64,000 nucleotides of DNA from Palleronia pelagia (GCF_900110115.1 NZ_FOCM01000008.1:1-64000), one strand, 5' to 3'. Counted from the stretch's first letter, positions 26,468 to 36,005 are shown. The notes: generated by a model from the letters alone, not told the origin. Made by a program: numbers and translations.

Positions 26468-27355
26468 ATGCGTATTCTGTTCACCGGCGGCAGCGGCAAG
26501 GCGGGGCGGCATGTCGTCCCCTACCTGATCGAGCAGGGCCATTACGTCACCAACCTGGATCTCGAGCCGCTGGAGGCCGAGGGCGTGCAAAACCTGCAGG
26601 CCGACCTGACCGACCCGGGGCAGGTCTGGGGCGCGCTGACCCAACCGTCGAGCTGGGGCGACCTGGAACTGCCGCGTGGCGTCCCGGCCTATGACGCCGT
26701 GGTGCATTTCGCCGCCGTCCCGCGGATCATGATCACCACGGATAACGAGACCTTCCGCACCAACACGATGGGCACCTACAACGTGATCGAGGCGGCGCTC
26801 GGCCTGGGCATCCGCAAGGTGATCTTCGCGTCGTCGGAAACGACCTATGGCATCTGTTTCGCCGATGGCGAGCGCAAGCCCGACTACATCCCCGTGGACG
26901 AGGCGCACCCCACGGTGCCGGGCGACAGCTACGCCATGTCGAAGGTCTGCAACGAGGATACCGCGCGCTGTTTCCAGCACCGCTCGGGCGCGGATATCTA
27001 CGGGCTGCGGATCAACAACGTGATCGAACCCCATGAATACGCCGAGATGTTTCCTGCCTTCATGGACGACCCCGCCCTGCGCCGGCGCAACATCTTCGCC
27101 TATATCGACGCGCGCGACCTGGGCCACATGGTCGATTGCTGCCTGAAGACCGACGGGCTGGGATACGAGGTGTTCAACGTCGCCAATCCCAACACGTCCG
27201 TGGGCATCACCAGCGACGAGGTGATCACGCGGTTCTACCAGGGCGTGGAGCAGAAGCGCGAGATGGGTGAACACGAGACGTTCTACAGCATCGACAAGGC
27301 GCGCGAGATGGTGGGCTTCGCGCCCAAGCACGACTGGCGCGACGTGCTGGGCTAG
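26468..27355 (+). CDS. NAD-dependent epimerase/dehydratase (extended SDR)
   Basis: 295-residue extended short-chain dehydrogenase. Nucleotide-binding TGGSGKAGRHV (residues 6-16), a conserved VVHFAAVPR, SSETTYG and the catalytic YAMSK (Tyr-x3-Lys) are present, and the C-terminal substrate part includes FAYIDARDLGHMVDCCL. Related enzymes act on sugar nucleotides or uronates, but the substrate here is unknown. GGAGAGG lies six to seven bases before the ATG. It stands alone between the MFS and MATE genes. Confidence 0.87.
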   Translation: MRILFTGGSGKAGRHVVPYLIEQGHYVTNLDLEPLEAEGVQNLQADLTDPGQVWGALTQPSSWGDLELPRGVPAYDAVVHFAAVPRIMITTDNETFRTNTMGTYNVIEAALGLGIRKVIFASSETTYGICFADGERKPDYIPVDEAHPTVPGDSYAMSKVCNEDTARCFQHRSGADIYGLRINNVIEPHEYAEMFPAFMDDPALRRRNIFAYIDARDLGHMVDCCLKTDGLGYEVFNVANPNTSVGITSDEVITRFYQGVEQKREMGEHETFYSIDKAREMVGFAPKHDWRDVLG

Positions 27356-27421
27356 GGCGGGGCACCGCCTGCCGCCGGGCGGCATCTTGCCGCCCCGCGT
27401 GCCGGGGCGTAGGGCGGGCGC

Positions 27422-28801
27422 ATGGACTATGCCACCCACCTGCGCCGCATCACCGTGCTGGGGCTGCCCCTGATCGGCAGCCACCTGTCGCAGTTCGCGA
27501 TCCAGCTGACCGACACGGTGATGCTGGGCCGGTACGACATCGAGGTGCTGGCCGCGCAGGTGCTGGCGGCGACCTTCTTCTTCATCCTGCTGATCTTCGG
27601 CTCGGGCTTCGGCTGGGCGGTAATGCCCCTGGTGGCCGAGGCGGCGGCGCGCGGGGACGAGACCGTGGTGCGGCGCGCCACGCGCATGGCGCTGTGGCTG
27701 ACCGGGGGCTTCGCGCTGGCCTGCCTGCCGCTCCTGCTGGGCGCGGGGCCCATCCTGCGCGCGCTGGGCCAGGCGCCCGCGCTGTCGCAGATGGCGGCCG
27801 ACTACCTGTGGATCCAGGGCTGGAGCATCGTGCCCGCGCTGGGGATCATGGTGCTGAAATCCACCCTTGCCGGGATCGAGCGCACGCAGGTCGTTCTGTG
27901 GGCCACGGTCGCCGCGGTGGTCGTGAACGCGCTGGCGAATTACGCGCTGATCTTCGGCAACTGGGGCGCGCCCGAGCTGGGCATCCGGGGCGCGGCCATC
28001 GCGTCGCTGGTGTCGACGGCGCTCAGCTGCGCGGTGATGGTCGCCTACACCGCGCGGGCCATGGCGGCATACGCGGTCTTCGCCAATTTCTGGCGGGTGG
28101 ACCGGGCGATCCTGGCGCGGGTGTTCCGGCTGGGCCTGCCCATCGGCCTGACCTCGGTGGCCGAGGTCAGCCTGTTCTCGGCTTCGTCGGTGATGATGGG
28201 CTGGCTGGGTGCGATCCCGCTGGCGGCGCATGGCATCGCGCTGAACATCACGTCGGCGGTGTTCATGGTGCATATCGGCCTGTCGAACGTGGCGACGATC
28301 CGCGCGGGCAACGCGCTGGGCCGGGGCGACGGGCCGGACCTGCGCCGCGGCGCGCGGGCGGTGGTGGCCGTGTCGCTGGTCTTCGCGCTGGTCTGCGTGG
28401 CGCTGTTCCTGCTGCTGCCGCGCCCGATGATCGCGGCCTTCCTCGATCCCGCCGACCCGGCCTACGGTCAGGTGATGCGGCTGGCCGTGGCGATGCTGGC
28501 GGCGGCGGCGCTGTTCCAGCTGGTGGACGCGTTGCAGGTCATGGCGCTGGGCCTGTTGCGGGGGGTGCAGGACACGCAAGTGCCCATGCTGCTGGCGGTC
28601 ATCAGCTACTGGGTCGTGGGCGTGCCGGTGGCCTACCTGCTGGGCTTTGCGCTGGGGCTGGGCGGGATCGGCGTGTGGCTGGGCCTGGCGGCCGGCCTTG
28701 CGGTGGCGGGGGTGCTGATGATGCGCCGCTTCACGGCGCAGGGCGCCTACGTGGTCGAGCGGTCGAAAGGATCCGACGGATACCCGACCCCCACGAGGTA
28801 G
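27422..28801 (+). CDS. MATE family efflux transporter
   Basis: 459-residue protein with 12 membrane segments in two MatE repeats, beginning [39 protein letters not shown], a typical NorM-like opening. Members export cationic drugs or dyes using Na+ or H+ gradients; substrate unknown. The last 55 bases overlap the 3' end of truA on the other strand, both frames intact. Confidence 0.92.
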   Translation: MDYATHLRRITVLGLPLIGSHLSQFAIQLTDTVMLGRYDIEVLAAQVLAATFFFILLIFGSGFGWAVMPLVAEAAARGDETVVRRATRMALWLTGGFALACLPLLLGAGPILRALGQAPALSQMAADYLWIQGWSIVPALGIMVLKSTLAGIERTQVVLWATVAAVVVNALANYALIFGNWGAPELGIRGAAIASLVSTALSCAVMVAYTARAMAAYAVFANFWRVDRAILARVFRLGLPIGLTSVAEVSLFSASSVMMGWLGAIPLAAHGIALNITSAVFMVHIGLSNVATIRAGNALGRGDGPDLRRGARAVVAVSLVFALVCVALFLLLPRPMIAAFLDPADPAYGQVMRLAVAMLAAAALFQLVDALQVMALGLLRGVQDTQVPMLLAVISYWVVGVPVAYLLGFALGLGGIGVWLGLAAGLAVAGVLMMRRFTAQGAYVVERSKGSDGYPTPTR

Positions 28802-29526
28802 AGCCCCTGGGGCGGCGCCACCGGGCCGCAGCGGGTGCGGTCGCGGGCGTCGAGCGCCGCTTTCACGTCGTCGGGTGTCCAGGCGCCGCTACCCACCCGC
28901 TCCAGCGTGCCCGCGAAGCTGCGGACCTGGTTGTGCAGGAAGCTGCGGGCGCGGACGTGGAGCCGGATCTCGGTCTGGTCGGGGCCCGCGATCTCTTCGA
29001 CATCCAGCCGGTCGAGCGTCTTGACCGGCGACTTGGCCTGGCAGAGCGCGGCACGGAAGGTGGTGAAGTCGTGCCGCCCCAGAAGATGCCGCGCGCCGGC
29101 CTGCACGGCGCCGGCATCCAGCGGCTGTTTCACCTGCCACGCAAGCCCCGCGTCGTGGACCAGGGGCGCGCGGCGGCTGACGATGCGGAACAGGTACTGA
29201 CGCCACGTGGCCGAAAACCGGGCGTGCCAGTCGTCCTCCACGCGGGCGCAGGCGGTGATGGCGACCGGCTGGGGCTTCAGGTGGTAATTCAGCGCCTCGG
29301 ACAGCCGGAAAGGATCCCAGTCGCGCGCGAGATCCGCGTGGGCGACCTGCCCGCGCGCGTGGACGCCCGCATCGGTACGACCGGCGGCGGCGATGGTGTG
29401 GGGGCCGGGTTCCAGCCGGGCCAACGCGGCTTCGATCGCGCCCTGGACCGAGGGCTGGTCGGCCTGCCGCTGCCAGCCCGCGAAGGGCGCGCCGTGGTAG
29501 TCGACCTTGAGGGCAAAGCGGGGCAT
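28747..29526 (-). CDS. truA: tRNA pseudouridine(38-40) synthase TruA
   Basis: 259 residues. Catalytic aspartate D52 lies in [15 protein letters not shown]; other family blocks are [38 protein letters not shown] and the C-terminal [18 protein letters not shown]. It makes pseudouridine at positions 38-40 in tRNA anticodon arms. ATG 29526 places the conserved start [12 protein letters not shown]. Its 3' end overlaps the MATE gene by 55 bases tail to tail. It lies downstream of the sugar-binding protein gene on the same strand with 117 bases between. Confidence 0.95.
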   Translation of the reverse strand: MPRFALKVDYHGAPFAGWQRQADQPSVQGAIEAALARLEPGPHTIAAAGRTDAGVHARGQVAHADLARDWDPFRLSEALNYHLKPQPVAITACARVEDDWHARFSATWRQYLFRIVSRRAPLVHDAGLAWQVKQPLDAGAVQAGARHLLGRHDFTTFRAALCQAKSPVKTLDRLDVEEIAGPDQTEIRLHVRARSFLHNQVRSFAGTLERVGSGAWTPDDVKAALDARDRTRCGPVAPPQGLYLVGVGYPSDPFDRSTT

Positions 29527-29643
29527 GGCGGTGCATCTATTCGCGCCGCGCGCGCGGGGCAAGCGGGGCAGGGCCGCGCCGCCCGGGCGAAAGGCGCGCC
29601 GCAAGGGGATGCGGCGCGCCCGGTGGCTCGACGGTCGCCCGGC

Positions 29644-30993
29644 TCAGCGGATCTGCGACCAGCGGTTCTGGATCTCGGCGGCGACGTCCTCGGCCGAGGC
29701 GCCGGTCTGGTAATCGACCATGCCCTGCCAGAAGGCAGAGGTGCCGATTTCGCCCGGCATCAGGTCGGACCCGTCGAACCGGAAGGTGGTCGCGTTGGTC
29801 AGGATCTCGCCCTGCGCGGCCTGCGTGTCGTTGGCGTAGGCGTCGGTATTGGCGCCCAGGTGCGGGGTCAGGAACTGGCCCTGGCTGATTTGGATCTCGT
29901 GCGCCGTGGGCAGTTTCAGGAACTCGATGAAGGCCTGCGCGATCTCGCGGTCCGAGGTGACCGAGATGACACCGCCCGAGCCGAGGATCGGCTGGCCCAG
30001 GTCACGGTCGGCATATGCGGGGAAGTAGAAGAAATCCACGTCCGTCCCGACCTCGACTTCCTCTGGGAAGAAGTTCGGGATGAAGCTGGCCTGCCGGTGC
30101 ATGTAGCATTCGGGCGGGAACGAAAATAGGCCGGCGGGGCTGTCGCGAAAGTCCGAGGTCGCGACGGCGGCGGCGTCCTGGGGCACGAAGTCGTCGTTGC
30201 GTGCGAACCAGCCGTATTCCTCGATGGCGGCCACGATGCGCGGATCGTCGAACGGGATCTCGTTCGTCACCCACTGGTCATAGACCTCGGGCGGCTGGGT
30301 CCGCAGGACGAATTCCTCGACCCAGTCGGTGGCGGGCCAGCCCGTGGCCGCGCCCGAGCCGAGACCGATGCACCAGGGCGTGCCGCCGTCGTCGACGATC
30401 TGCTGGGTCAGCGCCTTCAGCTCTTCCATGCTCTGGGGGATGTCGTAGCCGGCCTCGTCGAAATTCTCGGGCGAATACCAGACCAGGCTTTTGACGTCGG
30501 CGCCGAAGATCGTGCCGTAGATGTTTTCCGACCCGTCGGGGCCTTCGAAGGTCACGAGATCGGCCCACGACGACCCGGCGGCGAAGTTGTCCGCGAACCA
30601 CTGGCGGTTGGACGCATCCAGCGGGCGCACGACGCCGCGCCGGGCCATGTCGGCGGCAAGGCCCGGCTGCGGGAACATGGCGATGTCGGGCAGGGTGTCG
30701 GACTGGGCCGCGATGACGATGTCCTGCTCGAAGCTTTCCGAGCCCGAAAGCTGGACGGTCGCGCCGGTCGCTTCCTCGAAATAGGCGAACAGGTTGTCGA
30801 GCTTGTCCTTGTCGGCCCCGGTGGAGGCCCCCAGGACGACCAGCGTTTCACCGTCGAACTGGTATTCTTCTGCGAAGGCATCAAAGGCGTCCCAGCTGAA
30901 CGGCCCTTCGCCGATGGGCTGGATCAGGTCCTGCGCGGCGAGCGGCGTGGCAAGCAGGGTCGTGGTCGCCAAAAGCGCGAAACGGGTCTTCAT
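29644..30993 (-). CDS. aglE: ABC sugar-binding protein, AglE-like (alpha-glucosides)
   Basis: 449-residue periplasmic binding protein: signal peptide cleaved near LAAQ (about residue 20), then a family 1 solute-binding fold beginning LVVLGASTGADKDKLDNLFAYFEEATGATVQ and ending in the WSQIR tail. It resembles the AglE subunit of alpha-glucoside uptake systems. GGGAGGA sits eight bases before the ATG, and an exact 20-base palindrome at 31009-31028 overlaps the promoter region. The neighbouring LacI regulator and GH13 glucosidase support the assignment; the AglF/AglG permeases and AglK ATPase are absent here. Confidence 0.85.
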   Translation of the reverse strand: MKTRFALLATTTLLATPLAAQDLIQPIGEGPFSWDAFDAFAEEYQFDGETLVVLGASTGADKDKLDNLFAYFEEATGATVQLSGSESFEQDIVIAAQSDTLPDIAMFPQPGLAADMARRGVVRPLDASNRQWFADNFAAGSSWADLVTFEGPDGSENIYGTIFGADVKSLVWYSPENFDEAGYDIPQSMEELKALTQQIVDDGGTPWCIGLGSGAATGWPATDWVEEFVLRTQPPEVYDQWVTNEIPFDDPRIVAAIEEYGWFARNDDFVPQDAAAVATSDFRDSPAGLFSFPPECYMHRQASFIPNFFPEEVEVGTDVDFFYFPAYADRDLGQPILGSGGVISVTSDREIAQAFIEFLKLPTAHEIQISQGQFLTPHLGANTDAYANDTQAAQGEILTNATTFRFDGSDLMPGEIGTSAFWQGMVDYQTGASAEDVAAEIQNRWSQIR

Positions 30994-31008
30994 GGTATCC
31001 TCCCAGGG

Positions 31009-31028
31009 TATCCGAAACGTTTCGGATA
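31009..31028. promoter_or_regulatory. AglR-type operator O1, upstream of aglE
   Basis: Exact 20-base palindrome TATCCGAAACGTTTCGGATA located 16 bases upstream of the aglE start. The core CCGAAACGTTTCGG recurs at 32088-32101 and partly at 32058-32069, bracketing the LacI-family gene. LacI-family operators are palindromes with a central CG, which fits. Confidence 0.88.
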
Positions 31029-31065
31029 AAAAGCATGTTAGCGCCCGACCTGTCAAGGGACGCGT

Positions 31066-32019
31066 TCAGCCGTGGGTCTGGAAGGGCAGGATGACCTGCG
31101 GAATTTCGCCGTCGATCGCTTGCACCAGCGCGTCGCAGAGCGGTGCCCAGGCGGCGTCCAGCGGCGCCTCGGTGCGCATGAGGGGGCCGGACAGGCGTGC
31201 GGGATCGAAGGCGATCAGCCGGTCGTCATGCACCGCCAGCGGGATGTCGGGCAGGGCCGCGCGCAGGCCCGCGGCCAGCATCATGTTGCCCGCGATCACC
31301 CCGTCGATTCCGTCTGGCGGCAGGCTGTCGGCGGCGGCGCGGCCGCGCGCCTCGGTCATCGGTCCGGGCAGGTCGGCCACCAGCCGCGCGCCGGCCGTGG
31401 CCAGCGCCGCGTCGATGCCTTCGCGGCGGAACAGCGTGTAGGGCCGATCCTCGGGGCCGCCCACCAGCGCGATGCGCCGCGCGCCGCGTGTCGTGAGCGT
31501 CGAGGCCAGCGCGTGGCCCACGGCGCGGTTGTCGATATCGACGAAAGGGTAGGCGGCATCGGCGCGGTCGCGCCCGTGCAGCACGAAGGGCGTGCCGCTT
31601 GCGGTCAGGCTGGCGACGCGGGGATCGTTCAGCACCGGGTCGGTCAGCACGAACCCGTCGATGCCGCCGCCGTGAACCAGTGTCTCGAGCGCGGCTACCG
31701 GGTCATCGCCGGGCCCGAGAACGTGAAGCAGGAACCGCAGCCCGCGGCGCGAGAACTCGGCCGACAGGCCCATCACCGATTCCATCAGGAGTTCGACCTC
31801 GACCGTCTCGGACCGGCCGGGCACGATCATGGCCACGATGCCCGATCGCCCGGATTTCAGGGTGCGGGCCGCAAGGTTGGGACGATAGCCGATCTCGAGC
31901 GCGCCCTGACGCACGCGGGTCTTGGTCTCGGCGCTGACATCGGCGTGGTCGTTCAGGGCGCGGCTGACCTGCGTCACCGACAGGCCCACGTGGCGGGCGA
32001 CATCCTTGAGGGTCGGCAC
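31066..32019 (-). CDS. aglR: LacI-family repressor, AglR-like
   Basis: 317 residues. The N-terminal LacI helix-turn-helix is TLKDVARHVGLSVTQVSRALND (residues 3-24) with the hinge region GYRPNLAARTLKSGRSG, followed by a periplasmic-binding-protein-like sugar domain. GTG 32019 is selected because GGAGGA precedes it and it puts the helix-turn-helix at the very N-terminus, as usual; an upstream ATG would add a 44-residue non-conserved extension containing the operator region. It should repress aglE and aglA, and probably itself, until an alpha-glucoside binds. Confidence 0.9.
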   Translation of the reverse strand: MPTLKDVARHVGLSVTQVSRALNDHADVSAETKTRVRQGALEIGYRPNLAARTLKSGRSGIVAMIVPGRSETVEVELLMESVMGLSAEFSRRGLRFLLHVLGPGDDPVAALETLVHGGGIDGFVLTDPVLNDPRVASLTASGTPFVLHGRDRADAAYPFVDIDNRAVGHALASTLTTRGARRIALVGGPEDRPYTLFRREGIDAALATAGARLVADLPGPMTEARGRAAADSLPPDGIDGVIAGNMMLAAGLRAALPDIPLAVHDDRLIAFDPARLSGPLMRTEAPLDAAWAPLCDALVQAIDGEIPQVILPFQTHG

Positions 32020-32057
32020 GGCTTCCTCCGCTTCCTGTGCCGAAATGACTTGCAACG

Positions 32058-32069
32058 CGAAACGTTTCG
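32058..32069. promoter_or_regulatory. AglR-type operator O2
   Basis: Core palindrome CGAAACGTTTCG in the 94-base gap between the divergent repressor and alpha-glucosidase genes. Its centre lies 31 bases (three helical turns) from that of O3, so both sites face the same side of the DNA. Confidence 0.8.
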
Positions 32070-32087
32070 GGTCAACTTCCGTCAGGC

Positions 32088-32101
32088 CCGAAACGTTTCG
32101 G
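32088..32101. promoter_or_regulatory. AglR-type operator O3
   Basis: Palindrome CCGAAACGTTTCGG ending 12 bases before the alpha-glucosidase start codon, overlapping where its promoter or start of transcription would be. It matches the core of O1 exactly. Confidence 0.85.
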
Positions 32102-32113
32102 AAAGGTGGAATC

Positions 32114-33703
32114 ATGGCACATTCGCAGGATTGGTGGCGCAACTCGGTCACCTACCAGATCTATCCGCGCAGCTTCCAGGACGACGACGGCGACGGCATG
32201 GGCGACCTGAAGGGGATCATCCGCCGGCTGCCGCACGTGGCCGATCTGGGCGTCGACGCGATCTGGCTGTCGCCGATCTTCACCTCGCCCATGGCCGACA
32301 TGGGCTATGACGTGAGCGATCACCGCGATATCGACCCGACCTTCGGCACCATGGCCGATTTCGAGGCGCTGGTCGCCCGCGCGCACGATCTGGGCCTGAA
32401 GGTCATCATCGACCAGGTGCTGAGTCATTCGTCCGACCGCCACCCGTTCTTCACCGAAAGCCGGGCATCGCGCGCGAACCCGAAGGCCGACTGGTACGTC
32501 TGGGCCGACGCCAAGCCCGAGGGCAGCCCGCCCAACAACTGGCAATCGATCTTCGGCGGCCCGGCCTGGACCTGGGATGTGCGGCGGCGGCAATACTATT
32601 TCCACCAGTTCCTGAAGGAGCAGCCCGACCTGAACTTCCACAATCCCGAGGTGCAGGACTGGGCGCTCGACACCCTGCGCTTCTGGCTGGACAAGGGGGT
32701 GGACGGCTTCCGGCTGGACGCGGTGAACCACTATGTCCACGACGACCGGCTGCGCGACAACCCGCCCGACATCCGCGAGAAGACCGAGCCGGACTACAAG
32801 ACTTTCGAGATGCAGTATCCGATCCATTCGAAGAACCGGCCAGAGAACCTGGCCTTCATCGAGCGGGTGCGGGCGCTGACCGACGAATACGACGCGCGCA
32901 CCCTGATCGGCGAGATCGGCGAGGCCCATCACCCGATCGAGCGGCTGCACGACTATACCGGCCCGGGGCGGCTGCATCAGGCCTATCACACGGCGCTGAT
33001 GCACAAGCCCTACGGCGCCGCGTTCTTCCGCGATCAGCTGAAGGCGATGTTCCGCGACGGCTATGAAGGGTGCCCCAACTGGGCGTTTTCCAGCCACGAC
33101 GTGCCGCGCCACGTCTCGCGCTGGGGCGCGCATTGGAGCGATGCGGACCGCTTTGCCAGGATGACCTGCGCGCTGCTGCTGTCGATCCGGGGGTCGGTGT
33201 GCCTGTACCAGGGCGAAGAGCTGGGCCTGCCGCAGACCGAGCTGACCTACGACGAGCTGGTGGACCCCGAGGGCAAGACCTTCTTCCCCGACAACCCCGG
33301 CCGCGACGGCTGCCGCACGCCGATGCCGTGGGAGTCCGGGGCGAAGAATGCCGGGTTCTCGGACGCCGATTCGACGTGGCTGCCCATGAAGCCGCCGCAG
33401 GCCGCGCGGGCGGTGGACACGCAGGCGGATGACCCCGACAGCGTGCTGTCGTTCTACAAGCGCATGCTGGCCCTGAGGACGGATCGCGACGCGTTGCGCG
33501 ACGGCGACATGGCGTTCCTCGACGCGCCCGAAGGCGTGCTGGCCTATCGCCGGGGCGCGGGCACGCTGTGCGTATTCAACCTGTCGGACGCGCCCGCGCG
33601 GTGGAACGGGGCCGGGGGGACGGTCCTTCTGTCGGAGGGGTGGCAGGCCGAGCCGGGCGGCGCGCAGGTCGAGCCCAACGGCTTCGCGATCCTGGCGGAG
33701 TGA
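32114..33703 (+). CDS. aglA: GH13 alpha-glucosidase, AglA-like
   Basis: 529-residue alpha-amylase-family glycoside hydrolase. Starts WWRNSVTYQIYPRSFQDDDGDGMGDLKGI, typical of alpha-glucosidase/oligo-1,6-glucosidase members. Catalytic residues: nucleophile D202 (GFRLDAVNH), acid/base E267 (IGEIGE) and D329 (SHDVPR; usually NHD). There is no signal peptide, so it hydrolyses imported alpha-glucosides in the cytoplasm. AAGGTGGA precedes the ATG, and two AglR-type operators lie immediately upstream. Confidence 0.93.
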   Translation: MAHSQDWWRNSVTYQIYPRSFQDDDGDGMGDLKGIIRRLPHVADLGVDAIWLSPIFTSPMADMGYDVSDHRDIDPTFGTMADFEALVARAHDLGLKVIIDQVLSHSSDRHPFFTESRASRANPKADWYVWADAKPEGSPPNNWQSIFGGPAWTWDVRRRQYYFHQFLKEQPDLNFHNPEVQDWALDTLRFWLDKGVDGFRLDAVNHYVHDDRLRDNPPDIREKTEPDYKTFEMQYPIHSKNRPENLAFIERVRALTDEYDARTLIGEIGEAHHPIERLHDYTGPGRLHQAYHTALMHKPYGAAFFRDQLKAMFRDGYEGCPNWAFSSHDVPRHVSRWGAHWSDADRFARMTCALLLSIRGSVCLYQGEELGLPQTELTYDELVDPEGKTFFPDNPGRDGCRTPMPWESGAKNAGFSDADSTWLPMKPPQAARAVDTQADDPDSVLSFYKRMLALRTDRDALRDGDMAFLDAPEGVLAYRRGAGTLCVFNLSDAPARWNGAGGTVLLSEGWQAEPGGAQVEPNGFAILAE

Positions 33704-33745
33704 GACGGCGGGGACGCGCGGCTGCTTGCGCGCCGGGTCGCCGGG

Positions 33746-33779
33746 GGGCGGGCAGACCCGTCTGGTCGCGCGCCCGCCC
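33746..33779. terminator. Hairpin between convergent aglA and amino-acid binding protein genes
   Basis: Perfect eight-base stem GGGCGGGC (33746-33753) / GCCCGCCC (33772-33779), with an inner AGAC/GTCT pairing. No T-run follows on either strand, so it may be a weak or Rho-assisted terminator. Confidence 0.4.
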
Positions 33780-33797
33780 AGCCTTATGGTCCCTGTC

Positions 33798-34595
33798 TCA
33801 GAGCGAGGGCAGCGGCGGCAGGGGCTGGCCGAACCATTCTTCGGACAGCGTGTTCAGCTCGCCGTTCAGGGTGTTCGTCAGGATGAACACGTTGACCCAG
33901 CGCAGCAGGTCGGCATTGCCCTGCTTGATGCCGATGAAGCAGGGCGAGTCCCGCAGGATGAACTTCGTGTCCACGCTGAGATCGGGGTTCGACTCGGACA
34001 GCGACGCGGCGACGACGTTCCCGGTCACCAGCACATCGACCTGGCCCGAGACATAGGCGGCGAGTGTCGCGGCGTTGTCGCCGAAGCGGATGATCTCGGT
34101 CTCGTCGGACACCATGTCGGTCAGCGCCAGGTCCTCGAGCGTGCCGCCGGTCAGGCCGACGGAGTAGCCCGCGAGGTCATCGACGCTGGAAATCTCCTTG
34201 TCGTCGCTGGCGAAGGCGCCGGAATAGAACGGCGCGTAGGCGCTGGAGAACCAGATCGACTTGGCCCGCTCGGGATTGGCGCCCATGGAGGAAATCACGA
34301 GGTCCAGCCGGTCGGTTTCCAGGTAGGGAATGCGCTGGTCCGAGCTGATTGGTACCAGGTCCAGCTCGACTCCCATCGCCTCGGCGATCATGTTCGCGAT
34401 CGAGACGTCATAGCCCTCGTATTCGCCCGAGGCGCCGAGCGAGCCGAAGGGCGGGAAATCCTCGGGCACCCCGATGCTGATCGTGCCCTCGGACAGGATA
34501 TCCGACAGGTCGGCGGCGGCGGGTGCGGCGGTCATCGTGGCGGCGGCCAGCGCCGCGGCGGTCACGAGGCCCTTGAGCTTGTCTGTTACGGTCAT
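33798..34595 (-). CDS. Polar amino-acid ABC transporter binding protein
   Basis: 265 residues: signal peptide ending near APAAA-DL (about residue 28), then a family 3 solute-binding fold starting ISIGVPEDFPPFGSLGASGEYEGYDVSIANMIAEAMGVELDLVP, the classic opening, and GDNAATLAAYVSGQVDVLVTGN in the second lobe. It should deliver an amino acid (which one is not clear) to the two permeases encoded just upstream. AAAGGAG precedes the ATG. It is the last gene of a three-gene operon that lacks an ATPase. Confidence 0.9.
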   Translation of the reverse strand: MTVTDKLKGLVTAAALAAATMTAAPAAADLSDILSEGTISIGVPEDFPPFGSLGASGEYEGYDVSIANMIAEAMGVELDLVPISSDQRIPYLETDRLDLVISSMGANPERAKSIWFSSAYAPFYSGAFASDDKEISSVDDLAGYSVGLTGGTLEDLALTDMVSDETEIIRFGDNAATLAAYVSGQVDVLVTGNVVAASLSESNPDLSVDTKFILRDSPCFIGIKQGNADLLRWVNVFILTNTLNGELNTLSEEWFGQPLPPLPSL

Positions 34596-34620
34596 GGAAA
34601 TCTCCTTTGGTTGCGATGGA

Positions 34621-35328
34621 TCAGGCAGCGGTCGGGGTCGCGGCACGTTTCACCGCGCCGAGGCGCTTTTCGAGATGGCGGGAATAGAGCGACAGCGGAA
34701 AGCAGAGGGCGAAGTAGATCAGCGCCATCAGGGGATAGATGACGAAGGGCTCGGTGCCGTCCACGGGCGCGTTGGCCCAGCGCTTGCCGATCTGCATGAG
34801 GTCGGAAAACCCGATGATGTAGGCCAGCGACGTGCCCTTGATGATCTGCACCATGAACCCGACCGTGGGCGCCAGCGCCAGCACGACGGCCTGGGGCAGT
34901 ACCACCAGCCGCAGCATCTGAAGGAACCGCAGGCCCAGCGCTTCGCTGGCCTCCCACTGGCCGCTGGGGATCGCTTCGACCGCGCCGCGCCAGACGTCCG
35001 ACAGGTAGGCGCTGGTATAGACGATGAGCGAGACCGAGGCCGCGATCCACGGGTCGATGTTGAAGCCCAGCAGCCGCGGCACGCCAAGACCCGCGAGGAA
35101 CAGCAGCATCAGCAGCGGCGTGGACTGGAAGAACCAGATATACGCGACGGCCAGCCGCTTGCCCCACTTGAACGGGGCGACGCGGATCACGGTGATCAGC
35201 CCGGCCAGGATGCCGCCGCCGAAGAAGGCGATGAGCGACAGGTAGATGGTGAACTGCGTCGCCGCGAGCAGCTGAAACACGACGATCCCGAAGGGCTCTC
35301 CGAGTATGGCGGCGAACAGATCCTTCAC
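34621..35328 (-). CDS. Polar amino-acid ABC transporter permease 2 (HisM/GlnP type)
   Basis: 235 residues with about five membrane segments. The permease-ATPase contact loop is EASEALGLRFLQMLRLVVLPQAVVLALAP, matching the EAA motif of this family, and FQSTPLLMLLFL is the usual HisMQ-type sequence. The GTG start overlaps the stop of the preceding permease by GTGA, with GGAG upstream. The binding protein gene follows after 25 bases. Confidence 0.88.
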   Translation of the reverse strand: MKDLFAAILGEPFGIVVFQLLAATQFTIYLSLIAFFGGGILAGLITVIRVAPFKWGKRLAVAYIWFFQSTPLLMLLFLAGLGVPRLLGFNIDPWIAASVSLIVYTSAYLSDVWRGAVEAIPSGQWEASEALGLRFLQMLRLVVLPQAVVLALAPTVGFMVQIIKGTSLAYIIGFSDLMQIGKRWANAPVDGTEPFVIYPLMALIYFALCFPLSLYSRHLEKRLGAVKRAATPTAA

Positions 35329-36005
35329 CGGCCCAGCTCCGCCCAGGGAAAGCGCCAGCGATAAAGACCCGCCATCGCGGCTTTGTAGAGCAGCGAGATG
35401 CTGATGTAGATGACGGTCAGGGTGATGTAGACCTCGAAGGTCCGGAAGGTGCGGCTGTCGATGAACATGCCGGCGTTGGTCAGGTCGCGCACGCCGATCT
35501 CGGCGATGATCCCGGTGGTCAGGAACAGGAAGACGAACTGGCTGGACAGCGACGGGAACATGCGCCCGATGGCCTGCGGCACCACGATCAGCCGGAACGC
35601 CGTGATCGGCCGCAGGCCCAGCGCCTCGGCCGCCTCGCGCTGGCCGGTGTCGACCGAACGGAAGCCCGCGCGCAGGATCTCGGCGAAATAGGCCGAGAAG
35701 TTGAGCGCCAGCGCCAGGAGCGCGTGGGCCCAGAAGGGCCACGCATAGCCCAGCAGCAGGGGCAGTCCGAAGGCCACGAAGAACAGCTGCACGATCAGCG
35801 GCGTGTTGCGGATGAACTCCACGTACGCCGTGGCCAGCGGGGCCGCGATGCGGATCTGCATGTGCCGAGCCCAGGACAGGACGATGGCGAAGGCAAACCC
35901 GATAACGCCCCCGCAGAGGGTCAGCATTGCGCTCATGCCCGCGCCCTGCATCAGAAGGGTCACGTAGTCCCAGTTGCGATAGATTTCGAAGAACCGGAAT
36001 TCCAT
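35325..36005 (-). CDS. Polar amino-acid ABC transporter permease 1 (HisQ type)
   Basis: 226 residues, first gene of the operon. Typical features are EFIRNTPLIVQLFFVAFGLP and the EAA loop EAAEALGLRPITAFRLIVVPQAIGRMFPSL. Together with the second permease it would form the membrane channel. About 184 bases of gene-free DNA separate it from the GNAT gene upstream, where I see no clear promoter. No ATPase gene is linked, so the energising subunit must be encoded elsewhere. Confidence 0.88.
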   Translation of the reverse strand: MEFRFFEIYRNWDYVTLLMQGAGMSAMLTLCGGVIGFAFAIVLSWARHMQIRIAAPLATAYVEFIRNTPLIVQLFFVAFGLPLLLGYAWPFWAHALLALALNFSAYFAEILRAGFRSVDTGQREAAEALGLRPITAFRLIVVPQAIGRMFPSLSSQFVFLFLTTGIIAEIGVRDLTNAGMFIDSRTFRTFEVYITLTVIYISISLLYKAAMAGLYRWRFPWAELGR

